Positions 26,843 through 36,039 of a stretch of 64,000 nt of DNA are shown in pieces; within the stretch, counting starts at the first letter, position 1; each line of letters opens with the position of its first letter. Made by a program: the position numbers and the translations under genes. The notes beneath the pieces were generated by a model. It made no database searches. It was not told the origin of the DNA and saw nothing but the letters and a program-made list of their open reading frames with translations. This stretch comes from JAMXLO01 sp963818775. GTDB lineage: Bacteria > Pseudomonadota > Alphaproteobacteria > Acetobacterales > Acetobacteraceae. The DNA is taken from contig CAWFUF010000011.1 of NCBI GenBank assembly GCA_963818775.1, positions 1,054,001 through 1,118,000 of the forward strand. The letters are read 5' to 3'.

Positions 26843-28210
26843 CTACTCCGCCGCCTTTGCCACTTCCACGACGCGCGTCCGTGTGCGCAGCGTGACGAAC
26901 TCCTCCGCCGCTGTCGGGTGGATGCCGATGGTGCGATCGAAGTCCGCCTTGGTGGCGCCCATCACAATGGCGATCGCCAGGCCCTGCATGATCTCCGGCG
27001 CGTCCTCGCCCAGCATGTGCGCGCCGACGACCTTCTGGCTCACCTGATCGACCAGCAGCTTCAATGTGCTCTTGCGCGCGCGGCCGGACAGCGTATGGCG
27101 CATTGGCGTGAACTTGCTGACATAGACATCAACCGGGCCGTGTTCCGCCGCCTGCTCTTCGGTCAGACCGCACGTGGCGATCGGCGGCGTGGAGAACACC
27201 GCCGTCGGTACGTTGCGCAGCGAGACGGCGCGCGGGTTGTGGCCGAATAGCGAGTCGGCCAGCGCATGGCCCTCGGCGATCGCCACGGGCGTCAGGTTCA
27301 GCCGGTCAGTGACATCGCCCATGGCGTAAATGTGGTGCTGACTGGTGCGCAGGTGCTGATCGACCACGACGGCACCGGCGTCGTTCAGCGTCACGCCGAC
27401 CTTGTCGAGGCCGAGCCCCTTGGTCGCCGGGGCACGACCGGTGGCGAAGAAGATTAGGTCGGTGCGCAGCTCGTGTCGCTCGCCGAAGGTCAGCACGCGT
27501 TCGTCGCCATGTGCTGCGATCTTCTGCGGCCGGGATCCTGGATGCAGCGCGATGCCCTGCGCGCCGAGTGCCTCGACCAGTGATTCGCGCAGGTCCATGT
27601 CGAAGCCGCGCAGCGGCAGGGGCTGGCGGTACACCAGATCCACGTGCGCGCCGAGACCGGCGAAGATACCGGCGAACTCCACCGCGATATAGCCCGAGCC
27701 AATGATCGCCACGCGCTTGGGCATGTGCGGCAGGTAGAACGCATCGTCGGAGATGATCCCGAGTTCCGCGCCGGGAATCGGCAGTCGCACCGGGTGGCCG
27801 CCGGTCGCGATGACGATGCGCTGGGCCGTCACATGCTTGCCCCCGACATCGAGCGTGTGCGGATCGATGAACGTGGCGCGGGCCTCGAAGATGGTCGCTC
27901 CGGCATTGTCGAGCAGCCGCTTGTAGATGCCGTTGAGCCGGCCGATCTCGCGATCCTTCGCGGCGATCAACTTGGCCCAGTCATGCGGGCCCTTCTTGAT
28001 CTTCCAGCCGAACCCGGCGGCGTCCTCGGCCCAGGCGCCGTATTCCCCGGCCTGCACCAGCAGCTTCTTCGGCACGCAGCCGACATTGACGCAGGTGCCG
28101 CCCCAGAAGCGTTCCTCGGCGACGCCGACGCGTGCGCCATGGCCGGCGGCAATACGCGCACAACGGACACCGCCGGAGCCGCCACCGATGACAAAAAGGT
28201 CGAAGTCCAT
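26843..28210 (-). CDS. gor: Glutathione-disulfide reductase
   Basis: A 455-residue FAD/NADPH flavoenzyme that regenerates reduced glutathione. FAD motif GGGSGGVRCAR is near residue 9, the redox disulfide is CVNVGC (Cys40, Cys45), the NADPH Rossmann motif is IIGSGYIAVEFAG with YRQPLPLRG downstream, and the C-terminal HPTAAEE carries the catalytic His-Glu pair. ATG 28210 lies five bases after AGAGG. Arginines after the NADPH fold fit NADPH preference and glutathione rather than lipoamide as substrate. It converges on the vapC remnant, six bases apart. Confidence 0.93.
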   Translation of the reverse strand: MDFDLFVIGGGSGGVRCARIAAGHGARVGVAEERFWGGTCVNVGCVPKKLLVQAGEYGAWAEDAAGFGWKIKKGPHDWAKLIAAKDREIGRLNGIYKRLLDNAGATIFEARATFIDPHTLDVGGKHVTAQRIVIATGGHPVRLPIPGAELGIISDDAFYLPHMPKRVAIIGSGYIAVEFAGIFAGLGAHVDLVYRQPLPLRGFDMDLRESLVEALGAQGIALHPGSRPQKIAAHGDERVLTFGERHELRTDLIFFATGRAPATKGLGLDKVGVTLNDAGAVVVDQHLRTSQHHIYAMGDVTDRLNLTPVAIAEGHALADSLFGHNPRAVSLRNVPTAVFSTPPIATCGLTEEQAAEHGPVDVYVSKFTPMRHTLSGRARKSTLKLLVDQVSQKVVGAHMLGEDAPEIMQGLAIAIVMGATKADFDRTIGIHPTAAEEFVTLRTRTRVVEVAKAAE

Positions 28211-28276
28211 CACGGCCTCTACTTCAGCTTTCAGCGGGCAGAGTAGGGCGGGGGGCTGAGAGCTGACAACTCGACG

Positions 28277-28819
28277 TTATGGCGCCGATGTGCTCCACGC
28301 CTTGTAGTCCGCCTCCGAGACGGTCGGCAGTTTCTTGAGAAAGGCGACGATCGACCAGATTTCCTCGTCAGGCACGCCGATCGCGCCGAAGCTCGGCATG
28401 CCCGTCATCTTGATGCCGTTCTTGACCACCCAGAACAGCTCGCGCGGCTCAAGACCGCCAACGACGTCCTTGAGGTCGGGCGGACCAGGGTTCAGACCTT
28501 CGGAGAACTTCGCCCAACCGACGCCCGGTCCGCCGTGGCAATTGGCACAACCGCGTTCGGCGAAGGCGTGGGCGCCTGCCTTCACCGTGGCGGCATCGTC
28601 CAGCGAGCCCGGCGGCGTGTTGGTGGCGTGCCGATCGATTGAGGCCTCCCGGACATGGATCAGCGCCCAGGCAACGACGCCGCTGTCCTGTTCGGTCGCT
28701 GCGATGCTGTAGAAGCCGCCGAAGAAGAACGCCGCGGCAGCGACTGCAACGATGATCGCGAGGACGCCGATCAATGCCAGAAGTCTCACTCTGGTCCCTC
28801 CCGGTGATGCCACTTTCAT
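28277..28819 (-). CDS. Membrane-anchored cytochrome c
   Basis: A 180-residue class I c-type cytochrome. Residues about 12-36 form an N-terminal membrane anchor or uncleaved signal. A single haem site CANCH lies at 91-95, and the likely axial methionine is Met141 in KMTGMPSFG, followed by the C-terminal helix DEEIWSIVAFLKKLP. It would carry electrons in the periplasm; the partner enzyme is not nearby. The gene is 66 bases upstream of gor on the same strand and may or may not be co-transcribed with it. Confidence 0.9.
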   Translation of the reverse strand: MKVASPGGTRVRLLALIGVLAIIVAVAAAAFFFGGFYSIAATEQDSGVVAWALIHVREASIDRHATNTPPGSLDDAATVKAGAHAFAERGCANCHGGPGVGWAKFSEGLNPGPPDLKDVVGGLEPRELFWVVKNGIKMTGMPSFGAIGVPDEEIWSIVAFLKKLPTVSEADYKAWSTSAP

Positions 28820-29006
28820 ACAATGTGCCGAGAGGCTCTATTCCCCGCAAGCAGTAGACCACGGTGGTTTGATTGCCGCTTGCTCGGCTGATGGAGGTCC
28901 GCCCCGGTCAAGGTGCGACGCACTGACGCTTTGATCCAAATCAATGTTCGCCGGACTGTTGCGTGCGACAAGGGTAATTGTAATTGAATTGGGCTCGGAG
29001 GGTTCG

Positions 29007-29273
29007 ATGCAGACCCTTATGCTCACCATGCCAGAGCTGGAGCAGGCTGCGCGCCAGTGGGCCGTCGACTTCCTGTCCGAGAAATGGGAAGGCGTAGCCG
29101 TGGTGACAGATATCAGGCGAGTGCTTGACGCGCGATGTGAGAACAGGAACATCATCCTGTTCCAACGGGCACCCGCCGCCCTGTTGCGGCACGTCCTGCA
29201 AAGCGGCGGCCGTCCGTGGCTCGTGAGCGACATTGTCAGTCAGGGAGCGTCGGGGGTGCGTTACACGACCTGA
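29007..29273 (+). CDS. Hypothetical protein (88 residues)
   Basis: An 88-residue frame. ATG 29007 is chosen because GGAGGG lies four bases upstream; an in-frame ATG at 28944 lacks such a site. The sequence (MPELEQAARQWAVDFLSEKW, then EGVAVVTDIRRVLDARCENR) looks like a compact alpha-beta protein, but I recognise no family. It is followed 20 bases later by another small gene on the same strand. Confidence 0.45.
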   Translation: MQTLMLTMPELEQAARQWAVDFLSEKWEGVAVVTDIRRVLDARCENRNIILFQRAPAALLRHVLQSGGRPWLVSDIVSQGASGVRYTT

Positions 29274-29293
29274 ACGCCAACGGGGGAACCGAG

Positions 29294-29620
29294 GTGGACA
29301 AGGACGAACTGACCGGTTGGGCGCTGGCGAACGGCTGGCAGATGATTGCCGGCTGCCCGAGCCTGACCAAGCCGTCCTCCCCGAAGGAGGCGATCGTTCG
29401 CATGGTGTTCAAGGCGACGGTCGTGAACCTCGAGGTGAAGAAGCCGGCTGGGAAATGGGAGAAGGTCGCGGGCCAGAGCTACGCGCGGGTCCAGCCCGAC
29501 CCCGACACGGCGCTGCCCATTGGCCTGGGCTTCGATACCATACCCAGCTTCACGGCCCTGATGCGCGAGAACAAGGACCGCATGGCATTTGCCCGGATGA
29601 CAGGCACGCCAAAATCCTAG
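29294..29620 (+). CDS. Hypothetical protein (108 residues)
   Basis: A small soluble protein starting at GTG 29294, preceded by GGGGGAA. Notable segments are VDKDELTGWALANGWQM, KPSSPKEAIVRMVFKATVVNLEVKK and a C-terminal GLGFDTIPSFTALMRENKDR. The regular spacing and charge pattern make it a convincing protein, but the family and function are unknown to me. It converges on the DUF6481 gene, five bases away. Confidence 0.6.
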   Translation: MDKDELTGWALANGWQMIAGCPSLTKPSSPKEAIVRMVFKATVVNLEVKKPAGKWEKVAGQSYARVQPDPDTALPIGLGFDTIPSFTALMRENKDRMAFARMTGTPKS

Positions 29621-29625
29621 GGAGT

Positions 29626-29973
29626 TCACTTGCGACGGGAGCGACGAGCCGCGTAACGCGCGTCGCGGGCCGCCTTTTGCTCGCGCGCCTCGGCTGCCGC
29701 GCGCGCCTTCTCCTGCGCCACGCGTTCTGCCTCCTCGGCCGCGCGGGCCCTCTCCTCGGCGGCCTGCTTCGCCGCTTCGGCCGCCCGAGCTGTCCAGCGT
29801 TCGGCGTTACGCGCTTCACGGGCGTTGGCGATGGCCTGAAGCTCCGCCTGGCGTTCGAGCGCCTCCGGACTGTCTGGTGCCGGCCTGGCGCGGAACTTTG
29901 CCAACTGGGCGGCCTTCGCGTCTGCCGCGGTAGTCAGCCGTTCATTGAACGTGTCGCGTCTGGGTGACTTCAT
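29626..29973 (-). CDS. DUF6481 family coiled-coil protein
   Basis: A 115-residue, highly charged protein. The conserved N-terminal part FNERLTTAADAKAAQLAKFRARP and the following APDSPEALERQAELQAIA match the DUF6481 family common in alphaproteobacteria. The rest is an Ala/Glu/Arg-rich single helix (about 45-100) ending in a very basic tail. It may be a nucleic-acid-associated small protein, but that is inference from charge. The function is not established. Confidence 0.75.
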   Translation of the reverse strand: MKSPRRDTFNERLTTAADAKAAQLAKFRARPAPDSPEALERQAELQAIANAREARNAERWTARAAEAAKQAAEERARAAEEAERVAQEKARAAAEAREQKAARDARYAARRSRRK

Positions 29974-30035
29974 CAGCCTGATTTACCAGAACCGCGGCGC
30001 GCGGGAAAACAGGACTGCTCCGCGGTTCCGTCCGG

Positions 30036-31514
30036 CTACGTCCCGATGCCGCCGAGCGCCAGGTATTTGATCTCCAGGTAATCCTCGATCCCGTACTTGG
30101 AACCCTCGCGCCCCAGGCCCGACGACTTCATGCCACCGAATGGTGCCACCTCGGTCGAGATGATCCCCTCGTTGATGCCGATGATCCCGTATTCCAGGGC
30201 CTCGGCCACGCGGAAGATCCGCCCCACGTCGCGTGCATAGAAATACGACGCCAGGCCGAACTCGGTGTCGTTGGCGAGCCTGATCGCCTCCTCCTCGGTC
30301 TTGAAGCGGAACAGCGGCGCCACCGGCCCGAAGGTCTCCTCGTGGAAGATCATCGCGTCGTTCGGCACGTTGGCGAGGATCGTCGGTTCGAAGAACGTGC
30401 CGCCGAGCTTGTGGCGATGTCCGCCGGTCACGACTGAGGCGCCACGCTTCACCGCATCGGCGATGTGCTCCTCGACCTTCTTCACTGCATCTGCATTGAT
30501 CAGTGGCCCCTGGCTCACGCCGGGTTCCATGCCGTTGCCGACCTTCATCGCCTCCACGGCCGCCTTCAGCTTGGCGGAGAACGCGTCATACACGCCGTCC
30601 TGCACAAGGATGCGGTTGGCGCAGACGCAGGTCTGGCCGGTGTTGCGGTACTTGCTCGCCATCGCGCCGGTCACCGCCGCATCGAGGTCGGCGTCGTCGA
30701 ATACGATGAACGGCGCGTTGCCGCCGAGCTCCATGCTGGTTTTCTTGATCGTCGGCGCGCACTGCGCGAGCAGTTTGGCGCCTACCTCGGTGGAGCCGGT
30801 GAATGTCAGCTTCCGCACCAGTGGGTTCGAGGTGAGTTCCGCCCCTGTCTCGCCCGACGGCCCGGTGATGATGTTGCACACGCCTGCCGGCATTCCCGCC
30901 CGTTCAGCCAGTACGGCCAGCGCCAGCGCGGAGAACGGCGTCTGGCTCGCCGGACGGATGACGCCGGTGCATCCCGCAGCCCATCCCGGACCCGCCTTGC
31001 GCGTGATCATCGCGGCCGGAAAATTCCATGGTGTGATCGCGGCGAACACGCCGATTGGTTCCTTCAGCACCACGATGCGGCGGCCCTTGGCGTTCTGCGG
31101 GATAGTGTCTCCGTAGATCCGCTTACCCTCCTCGGCGAACCACTCGATGAAGCTGGCGGCATAGGCGATCTCGCCCTTGCTTTCGGCCAGTGGCTTGCCC
31201 TGCTCGGCGGTCATGATCACCGCGAGGTCATCAGCATTCGCCAGCATGAGGTCGTTGATCTTGCGCAGGATTGCCGCCCGGTCTTTCGCCAGCATCGCTC
31301 GCCAGGCACCCTGCGCGCGGTGCGCCGCCTCGATGGCGCGGCGTGTCTCAGCGGCGCCCAATGCCGGAACCTCACCGATCGCCTCGCCGGTCGCAGGGTT
31401 CTTCACAACGATCGTACGCTCGCTATCGGCCTGCACCCATTTTCCGTCGATGTAATTGGCCTGACGGAACAGCGTCGGGTCCTTCAACGGCAGCGGAGAG
31501 GTCGGGTTCAGCAT
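30036..31514 (-). CDS. gabD: NAD(P)-dependent succinate-semialdehyde dehydrogenase
   Basis: A 492-residue aldehyde dehydrogenase. The catalytic motifs are the glutamate box MELGGNAPFIVFDDAD and the cysteine box NTGQTCVCANRI; TPWNFPAAM and FTGSTEVG bind the cofactor. The paired cysteines around the active site and the N-terminal DGKWVQ pattern fit the GabD type, which oxidises succinate semialdehyde to succinate at the end of 4-aminobutyrate breakdown. A related omega-semialdehyde substrate is possible. It is flanked by a DUF6481 gene and an OmpR-type regulator on the same strand. Confidence 0.9.
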   Translation of the reverse strand: MLNPTSPLPLKDPTLFRQANYIDGKWVQADSERTIVVKNPATGEAIGEVPALGAAETRRAIEAAHRAQGAWRAMLAKDRAAILRKINDLMLANADDLAVIMTAEQGKPLAESKGEIAYAASFIEWFAEEGKRIYGDTIPQNAKGRRIVVLKEPIGVFAAITPWNFPAAMITRKAGPGWAAGCTGVIRPASQTPFSALALAVLAERAGMPAGVCNIITGPSGETGAELTSNPLVRKLTFTGSTEVGAKLLAQCAPTIKKTSMELGGNAPFIVFDDADLDAAVTGAMASKYRNTGQTCVCANRILVQDGVYDAFSAKLKAAVEAMKVGNGMEPGVSQGPLINADAVKKVEEHIADAVKRGASVVTGGHRHKLGGTFFEPTILANVPNDAMIFHEETFGPVAPLFRFKTEEEAIRLANDTEFGLASYFYARDVGRIFRVAEALEYGIIGINEGIISTEVAPFGGMKSSGLGREGSKYGIEDYLEIKYLALGGIGT

Positions 31515-31639
31515 GGCGGAATCCTCCTTGCCCTGGCCCCTGCGTGCGCGGGGGCGATGTGTGCAAGATAGGACCGCCGGGGCGGGGTGTCAGGACCCCG
31601 CCCGAGGAGGCTCTGCGTCGGGCAGAGCCTCCTGGTCGG

Positions 31640-32359
31640 TCACCACCGCTCGGTCATCGGTGCGGTCTCTGGACGCAGTCGGTAGCCACCACCTTCGGTC
31701 ACCAGCAGTGACGGGTGCGCCGGATCGGGCTCGATCTTCTGTCGCAGCCGGTAGATGTGCGTCTCCAGCGTATGGGTTGTGACGGTGGCGTTGTACCCCC
31801 ACACCTCGTGCATCAGGATCTGCCGGTTCACCGCCGCTTCGGAGCGATAAAGGAACTTGAGAACCGCCGTCTCCTTGTCGGTCAGGCGGATTCGCTTGTT
31901 GTTCGCGACATCCTGCAGCAGCTTCTTCGCAGGGCGGAAGGTGTATGGCCCGACCGGGAATACCGCCTGCTCGCTCCGATCGAAAATCCGCATCTGTGCA
32001 CGCAGGCGCGCCACCAGCTCGCTGGCACGGAACGGCTTGGCGACGTAGTCACTGGCGCCAGAGTCCAGCCCCCGCACCACATCCGTCTCCTCGTTGGCAC
32101 CAGTCAGCATGATGATCGGCATGCTATGCCCCTGCCGCCGCAACCTGGCGCAATAGTCGCGTCCGTCGCCATCAGGCAGGCCAATATCGAGGATCACGGC
32201 GTCGAAATGCGTGTCTTCATGGCCAAGAATTTTCTCGGCGGCCTCAATGCTCGCCGCTGTGGTCACAGAAAATTCCAGCGTTTCGTCCAGGCATTCACTA
32301 AGCATGTCCAGTAGCGTTTCGTCGTCCTCGACGATCAGTATTGGTCTCCGGTTCGGCAT
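31640..32359 (-). CDS. OmpR/PhoB-family response regulator
   Basis: A 239-residue DNA-binding regulator. The receiver (about 7-122) has acidic residues EDDE, phosphoacceptor Asp58 (VILDIGLPD) and the lysine in YVAKPF. A winged-helix domain (about 140-230) ends with THTLETHIYRLRQKIE and EGGGYRL. ATG 32359 is preferred to an upstream in-frame start (32485) because GGGGGAG lies just before it and the receiver then starts normally. No histidine kinase is adjacent, so it is an orphan regulator; whether it controls gabD next door is unknown. Confidence 0.92.
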   Translation of the reverse strand: MPNRRPILIVEDDETLLDMLSECLDETLEFSVTTAASIEAAEKILGHEDTHFDAVILDIGLPDGDGRDYCARLRRQGHSMPIIMLTGANEETDVVRGLDSGASDYVAKPFRASELVARLRAQMRIFDRSEQAVFPVGPYTFRPAKKLLQDVANNKRIRLTDKETAVLKFLYRSEAAVNRQILMHEVWGYNATVTTHTLETHIYRLRQKIEPDPAHPSLLVTEGGGYRLRPETAPMTERW

Positions 32360-32503
32360 GATGCTCACTCCCCCGCGAACGATGGTGCATGACTTGTCGA
32401 AGGACGTTTCGACATGTGCAGGAGGGCCAGAGTTCGTGGCGAAATTCGGTCCGCGAGCGGTCGCTTTGCCGTGAGCGACCTCCAAGCGATCAAGTCAGCG
32501 CGA

Positions 32504-33136
32504 TCAGGGGTGGATAGCCCCGGCCACTTCGTGCGCGCCGCTCCAGATCATAACCACTGCGATATAGAGCACGATTGCGAGACCGATCCAGGAGATCCAC
32601 CGCAGACGTTCGAGCATGCTGGCGATCAGGTTGGCGGCAACCCCCATCAGCACAACCGACAGCAGCAGCCCGACAGCGAGTATCCAGGTGCTACCGTGCG
32701 CGGCGCCGGCCACCGCGAGCACGTTGTCCAGACTCATCGATACATCGGCCAGGATGATCTGCGTCATCGCCTGGCCGAGCGTCTTATGTCCAGCGGTCTC
32801 GGAGTTCTCATGACCACGCTGGCGGCGAAGTTCGCGGAACATCCTCCAGCACACCCACAGCAGCAGCAGGCCGCCGGCGAGCAGCAATCCGATGACCGCC
32901 AGCAGCTTCAGCGCGATGGCACCCAGGGCAATGCGGATCGCCGTCGCGCCGAGAATGCCGAGCAGGATTGCCGGGCGTTTTTGCTGCGCGCGCAGGCCGG
33001 CAACCGCCATGCCGACGACGATCGCGTTGTCGCCGGCCAGCGTGACGTCGATCACGATGACTTGCGCCAGTGCGGCGAGGTCGGCGGTCAGAGCTATCTG
33101 GTGCAAGCGGTTCGCCCTTGTCAGCCACCGGCGCAA
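32504..33136 (-). CDS. TerC-family integral membrane protein
   Basis: A 210-residue protein with about seven hydrophobic helices. The TerC repeat motif is present in both halves: DVTLAGDNAIVVGM and DVSMSLDNVLAVAG, each with the conserved Asp-Asn pair. YjbE-type members are linked to metal (manganese, tellurite) or alkaline stress. The first ~15 residues (MRRWLTRANRLHQ) are basic and the exact start is uncertain. It is head-to-head with purB, with 40 bases between. Confidence 0.88.
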   Translation of the reverse strand: MRRWLTRANRLHQIALTADLAALAQVIVIDVTLAGDNAIVVGMAVAGLRAQQKRPAILLGILGATAIRIALGAIALKLLAVIGLLLAGGLLLLWVCWRMFRELRRQRGHENSETAGHKTLGQAMTQIILADVSMSLDNVLAVAGAAHGSTWILAVGLLLSVVLMGVAANLIASMLERLRWISWIGLAIVLYIAVVMIWSGAHEVAGAIHP

Positions 33137-33176
33137 CGGTCTAGCTGACCTACCACCACCACGGGACAGGGCAGCG

Positions 33177-34508
33177 ATGGTTCCGCGTTACACCAGACCC
33201 GAGATGGCGGCCATCTGGGCGCCTGCCAACCGCTATCGCATCTGGTTCGAGGTCGAGGCGCTGGCCGCCGAAGGGATGGCTGAATGTGGTCTGATCCCGG
33301 CGAACGCCGCGCGGACGATCCGCGAGAAGGGGGGCGCGAAGCTCGCTGCCATCAGTCAGGCTGACATCGATCGCATCGACGCGATCGAGCGGGAAACGCG
33401 GCATGACGTGATTGCCTTCCTGACCTGGCTGGCCGAGGCAGTCGGTGAGGACAGCCGGTTCGTGCACCTGGGCATGACAAGTTCGGATGTGCTCGACACC
33501 TGTCTGTCGGTGCAGCTCACCCAGGCGGCGGATCTGCTGCTGAAGGACCTCGACGCGGTGCTGTCCGCACTGAAGGCGCGTGCGCTGGAGCACAAGTACA
33601 CGCTGACCATTGGGCGCAGCCACGGAATTCACGCGGAGCCCACGACGTTCGGCGTGAAGCTGGCCGGGCACTACGCAGAATTCGCCCGCGACCGCGTCCG
33701 GCTGCTGGCGGCGCGCGCCGAGGTGGCGGTGGCGGCCATCAGCGGTCCCGTCGGGACGTTCGCCTCGATCGATCCGCGGATCGAGGCTTACGTGGCGGCG
33801 AAGCTGGGGCTGTCCCCGGAACCGGTGTCGACGCAGGTCATCCCGCGCGACCGGCACGCGATGTTCTTTGCCACGCTCGCGGTGATCGCTGCGGGCATCG
33901 AACGGTTGGCGACCGAGGTGCGGCACCTTCAGCGCAGCGAGGTGCGCGAGGCGGAGGAGTTTTTCCATCCCGGCCAGAAGGGTTCGTCCTCGATGCCGCA
34001 CAAGCGCAATCCGGTGCTGAGCGAGAACCTGACCGGTCTCGCGCGCGTGGTGCGTGCCGCCGTGGTGCCGGCGCTGGAGAACGTGACGCTCTGGCATGAA
34101 CGCGACATCAGCCATTCCAGCGTCGAGCGCGTGATCGGGCCGGATGCGACGATCGCGTTGGATTTCGCGCTGGTGCGCTTGGCGGGCATGATGCAGCGGC
34201 TGGTGGTGTATCCGGAGCGAATGGCAGCGAACCTGGAAAGCCTCGGCGGCGTGGTGCATTCCGGTGACGTCCTGCTGGCGCTGGCGCGAGCAGGCATCTC
34301 GCGCGAGGACGCCTATGCCATCGTCCAGCGCAACGCGATGGCGACATGGGAAAAGTTGGGCACGCAGCAGGGACGCAGCTTCCGTGACAATCTGTTGGAC
34401 GATTCGGACGTGGCGCGGCGGGTGTCGGCGGCGGAACTGGATGCGGCGCTGGATGGGAAGGCTCACCTGGCGCAGGTGGACCACATCTTCGCCCGTGTGT
34501 TCGATTAG
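33177..34508 (+). CDS. purB: Adenylosuccinate lyase
   Basis: A 443-residue member of the fumarase/aspartase superfamily acting twice in purine synthesis (SAICAR to AICAR, and adenylosuccinate to AMP). The signature SSSMPHKRNPVLSENLTGLA contains the flexible catalytic-serine loop; the histidine motifs are TSSDVLDTCL and RSHGIHAEPTTFG. ATG 33177 gives the canonical start MVPRYTRPEMA. It leads a purine gene run (purC, purS, purQ, purL) on the same strand, though a lipocalin-like gene and an NRDE gene lie in between. Confidence 0.95.
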   Translation: MVPRYTRPEMAAIWAPANRYRIWFEVEALAAEGMAECGLIPANAARTIREKGGAKLAAISQADIDRIDAIERETRHDVIAFLTWLAEAVGEDSRFVHLGMTSSDVLDTCLSVQLTQAADLLLKDLDAVLSALKARALEHKYTLTIGRSHGIHAEPTTFGVKLAGHYAEFARDRVRLLAARAEVAVAAISGPVGTFASIDPRIEAYVAAKLGLSPEPVSTQVIPRDRHAMFFATLAVIAAGIERLATEVRHLQRSEVREAEEFFHPGQKGSSSMPHKRNPVLSENLTGLARVVRAAVVPALENVTLWHERDISHSSVERVIGPDATIALDFALVRLAGMMQRLVVYPERMAANLESLGGVVHSGDVLLALARAGISREDAYAIVQRNAMATWEKLGTQQGRSFRDNLLDDSDVARRVSAAELDAALDGKAHLAQVDHIFARVFD

Positions 34509-34570
34509 GCTTTCAGGTCTGTTGCCGGCCTAGCTAGCGGGAGAAACGCAGTAAAGCAGGAGAGGAAGCA

Positions 34571-34963
34571 ATGCCGGACCTCATTGGCACTTGGCGTCTG
34601 GTCGCAGCGAAGTCGTTTGATGCCGAGGGTCGGCCATTACCGCTGCCGTACGGACCTCAGGCAATCGGTCGTATCGTGTTCACTGCGGACAGGCGGATGA
34701 TGGCCGCGCTCTCGGACGGACGGACGGACCTGCCGGCCGGCACCAGACGCGATTACGGCGGCTATTGTGGCGACTACACGTTCGACGGCGCGACTTTGAC
34801 GACGCATGTCGATGCTGCGCCCAATCCGGCGCTGATCGGCACCGCACAGGTCCGTGGCGTGCGGTTCGACGGTGACCGCATGGTGCTGAAGCCGCCACCG
34901 CGCGAGATCGACGGCGTGCTGCATCATCGCGAGCTGACCTGGGAACGGATCAGCCCGGTCTAG
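34571..34963 (+). CDS. Lipocalin-like domain protein
   Basis: A 130-residue protein matching the lipocalin-like (PF13924) family: LIGTWRLVAAKSFDAEGRPL at the start, GRIVFTADRRMMAAL, and a terminal HRELTWERI strand. ATG 34571 is preceded by CAGGAGAGGAAG. There is no signal peptide, so it is probably cytoplasmic and binds a small hydrophobic ligand; nothing shows which. The 247 bases after it up to the NRDE gene hold no convincing gene. Confidence 0.85.
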   Translation: MPDLIGTWRLVAAKSFDAEGRPLPLPYGPQAIGRIVFTADRRMMAALSDGRTDLPAGTRRDYGGYCGDYTFDGATLTTHVDAAPNPALIGTAQVRGVRFDGDRMVLKPPPREIDGVLHHRELTWERISPV

Positions 34964-35210
34964 CGGTCGAGCTGCCCCATCAGCGCAAGTTGCGGCACAA
35001 GTCCCCACCGCAGCGGCCGTCCTCGGTATGCAGTCGCATTTCCAGGATACCGAGCGGCGCACACCTATGCAGGAATACTTCGTCGTGTAGCTGCTAACTC
35101 GCTCATGGGGTCCCCTCCCAGGATCATCCATCCGAGCGACGGATATCCCGGAAATTGACGGGCATTGCCAGTTGTGACGTATGGCCCGGACCAACACTGC
35201 CACCGGCAAT

Positions 35211-35939
35211 ATGTGCACCGTCGTCGTCCTGATCCGCCCCGGCCATGCTTGGCCGCTCGTGCTCGCCGCCAATCGGGACGAAATGCTGAACCGTGCATGG
35301 GATCCTCCAGCCGGTTACTGGCCCGATCGGCCGGGCATCATCGCGGGTCGCGACCGTTCGGGGGGCGGCACGTGGATGGGCCTGAACCGCGACGGCGTGG
35401 TCGCCGCCGTCCTGAACCGTCCGGGCAGCCTGGGGCCGGCCGCCGGCAAGCGAAGCCGCGGCGAACTGCCGCTTCTCGCACTGGAGCACAGGTCCGCCGA
35501 TGCGGCCGCCACCGCGATCGCCATTCTCGATGCCGGCGCCTGGCGCAGCTTTAACCTGTTGCTGGCCGATCGGGCCGGCGCGATCTTCGTGCGCGGACTC
35601 GGTCACGGCCGCCCGGAAGCCCGAAGTCTGGCCGCAGGCCTCCACATGGTCACCGCGCACGATCCGGACGACCCAGACAGCCCCCGGGTTGCCCGCCATC
35701 TGGCGCGGTTCCAGGCGATGGAGGCGCCGAGGCCAACCCCTGATCCGATCCGGGGCTGGCGGGCCTGGCAGGAAATCCTTGCCGATCGACGCGGGGACGC
35801 CGGCGAGCAGATGAACGTGGTGCCGCGTGCCGGGTTCGGCACGGTGTGTTCCTCGCTGCTGGCGATTCCTGAGGCCGCCCCCCCGGTCTGGCTGTTCGCT
35901 GCCGGCGCGCCGGACGAGGCGCCGTTCAGCCTTGTCTGA
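35211..35939 (+). CDS. NRDE/TANGO2 family protein
   Basis: A 242-residue protein with the family hallmarks: N-terminal MCTVVV with Cys2, which in related Ntn-fold proteins is the processed nucleophile, then LAANRDEMLNR (the NRDE motif), GRDRSGGGTWMGLN and a late FGTVCSSLL. I choose ATG 35211 rather than 35181 so that the conserved Met-Cys begins the protein. Homologues are linked to haem or lipid handling in eukaryotes (TANGO2); the bacterial role is unclear. It precedes purC by 100 bases. Confidence 0.85.
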   Translation: MCTVVVLIRPGHAWPLVLAANRDEMLNRAWDPPAGYWPDRPGIIAGRDRSGGGTWMGLNRDGVVAAVLNRPGSLGPAAGKRSRGELPLLALEHRSADAAATAIAILDAGAWRSFNLLLADRAGAIFVRGLGHGRPEARSLAAGLHMVTAHDPDDPDSPRVARHLARFQAMEAPRPTPDPIRGWRAWQEILADRRGDAGEQMNVVPRAGFGTVCSSLLAIPEAAPPVWLFAAGAPDEAPFSLV

Positions 35940-36039
35940 TGACCCTCGGCATGGCGGCCGGGGCCATGCACTGCTATATCCAACCCAGCCATCCCGGCCA
36001 CGCAGGGCGGGACGGCGTACTGCCCAAAAGGGGATCGCG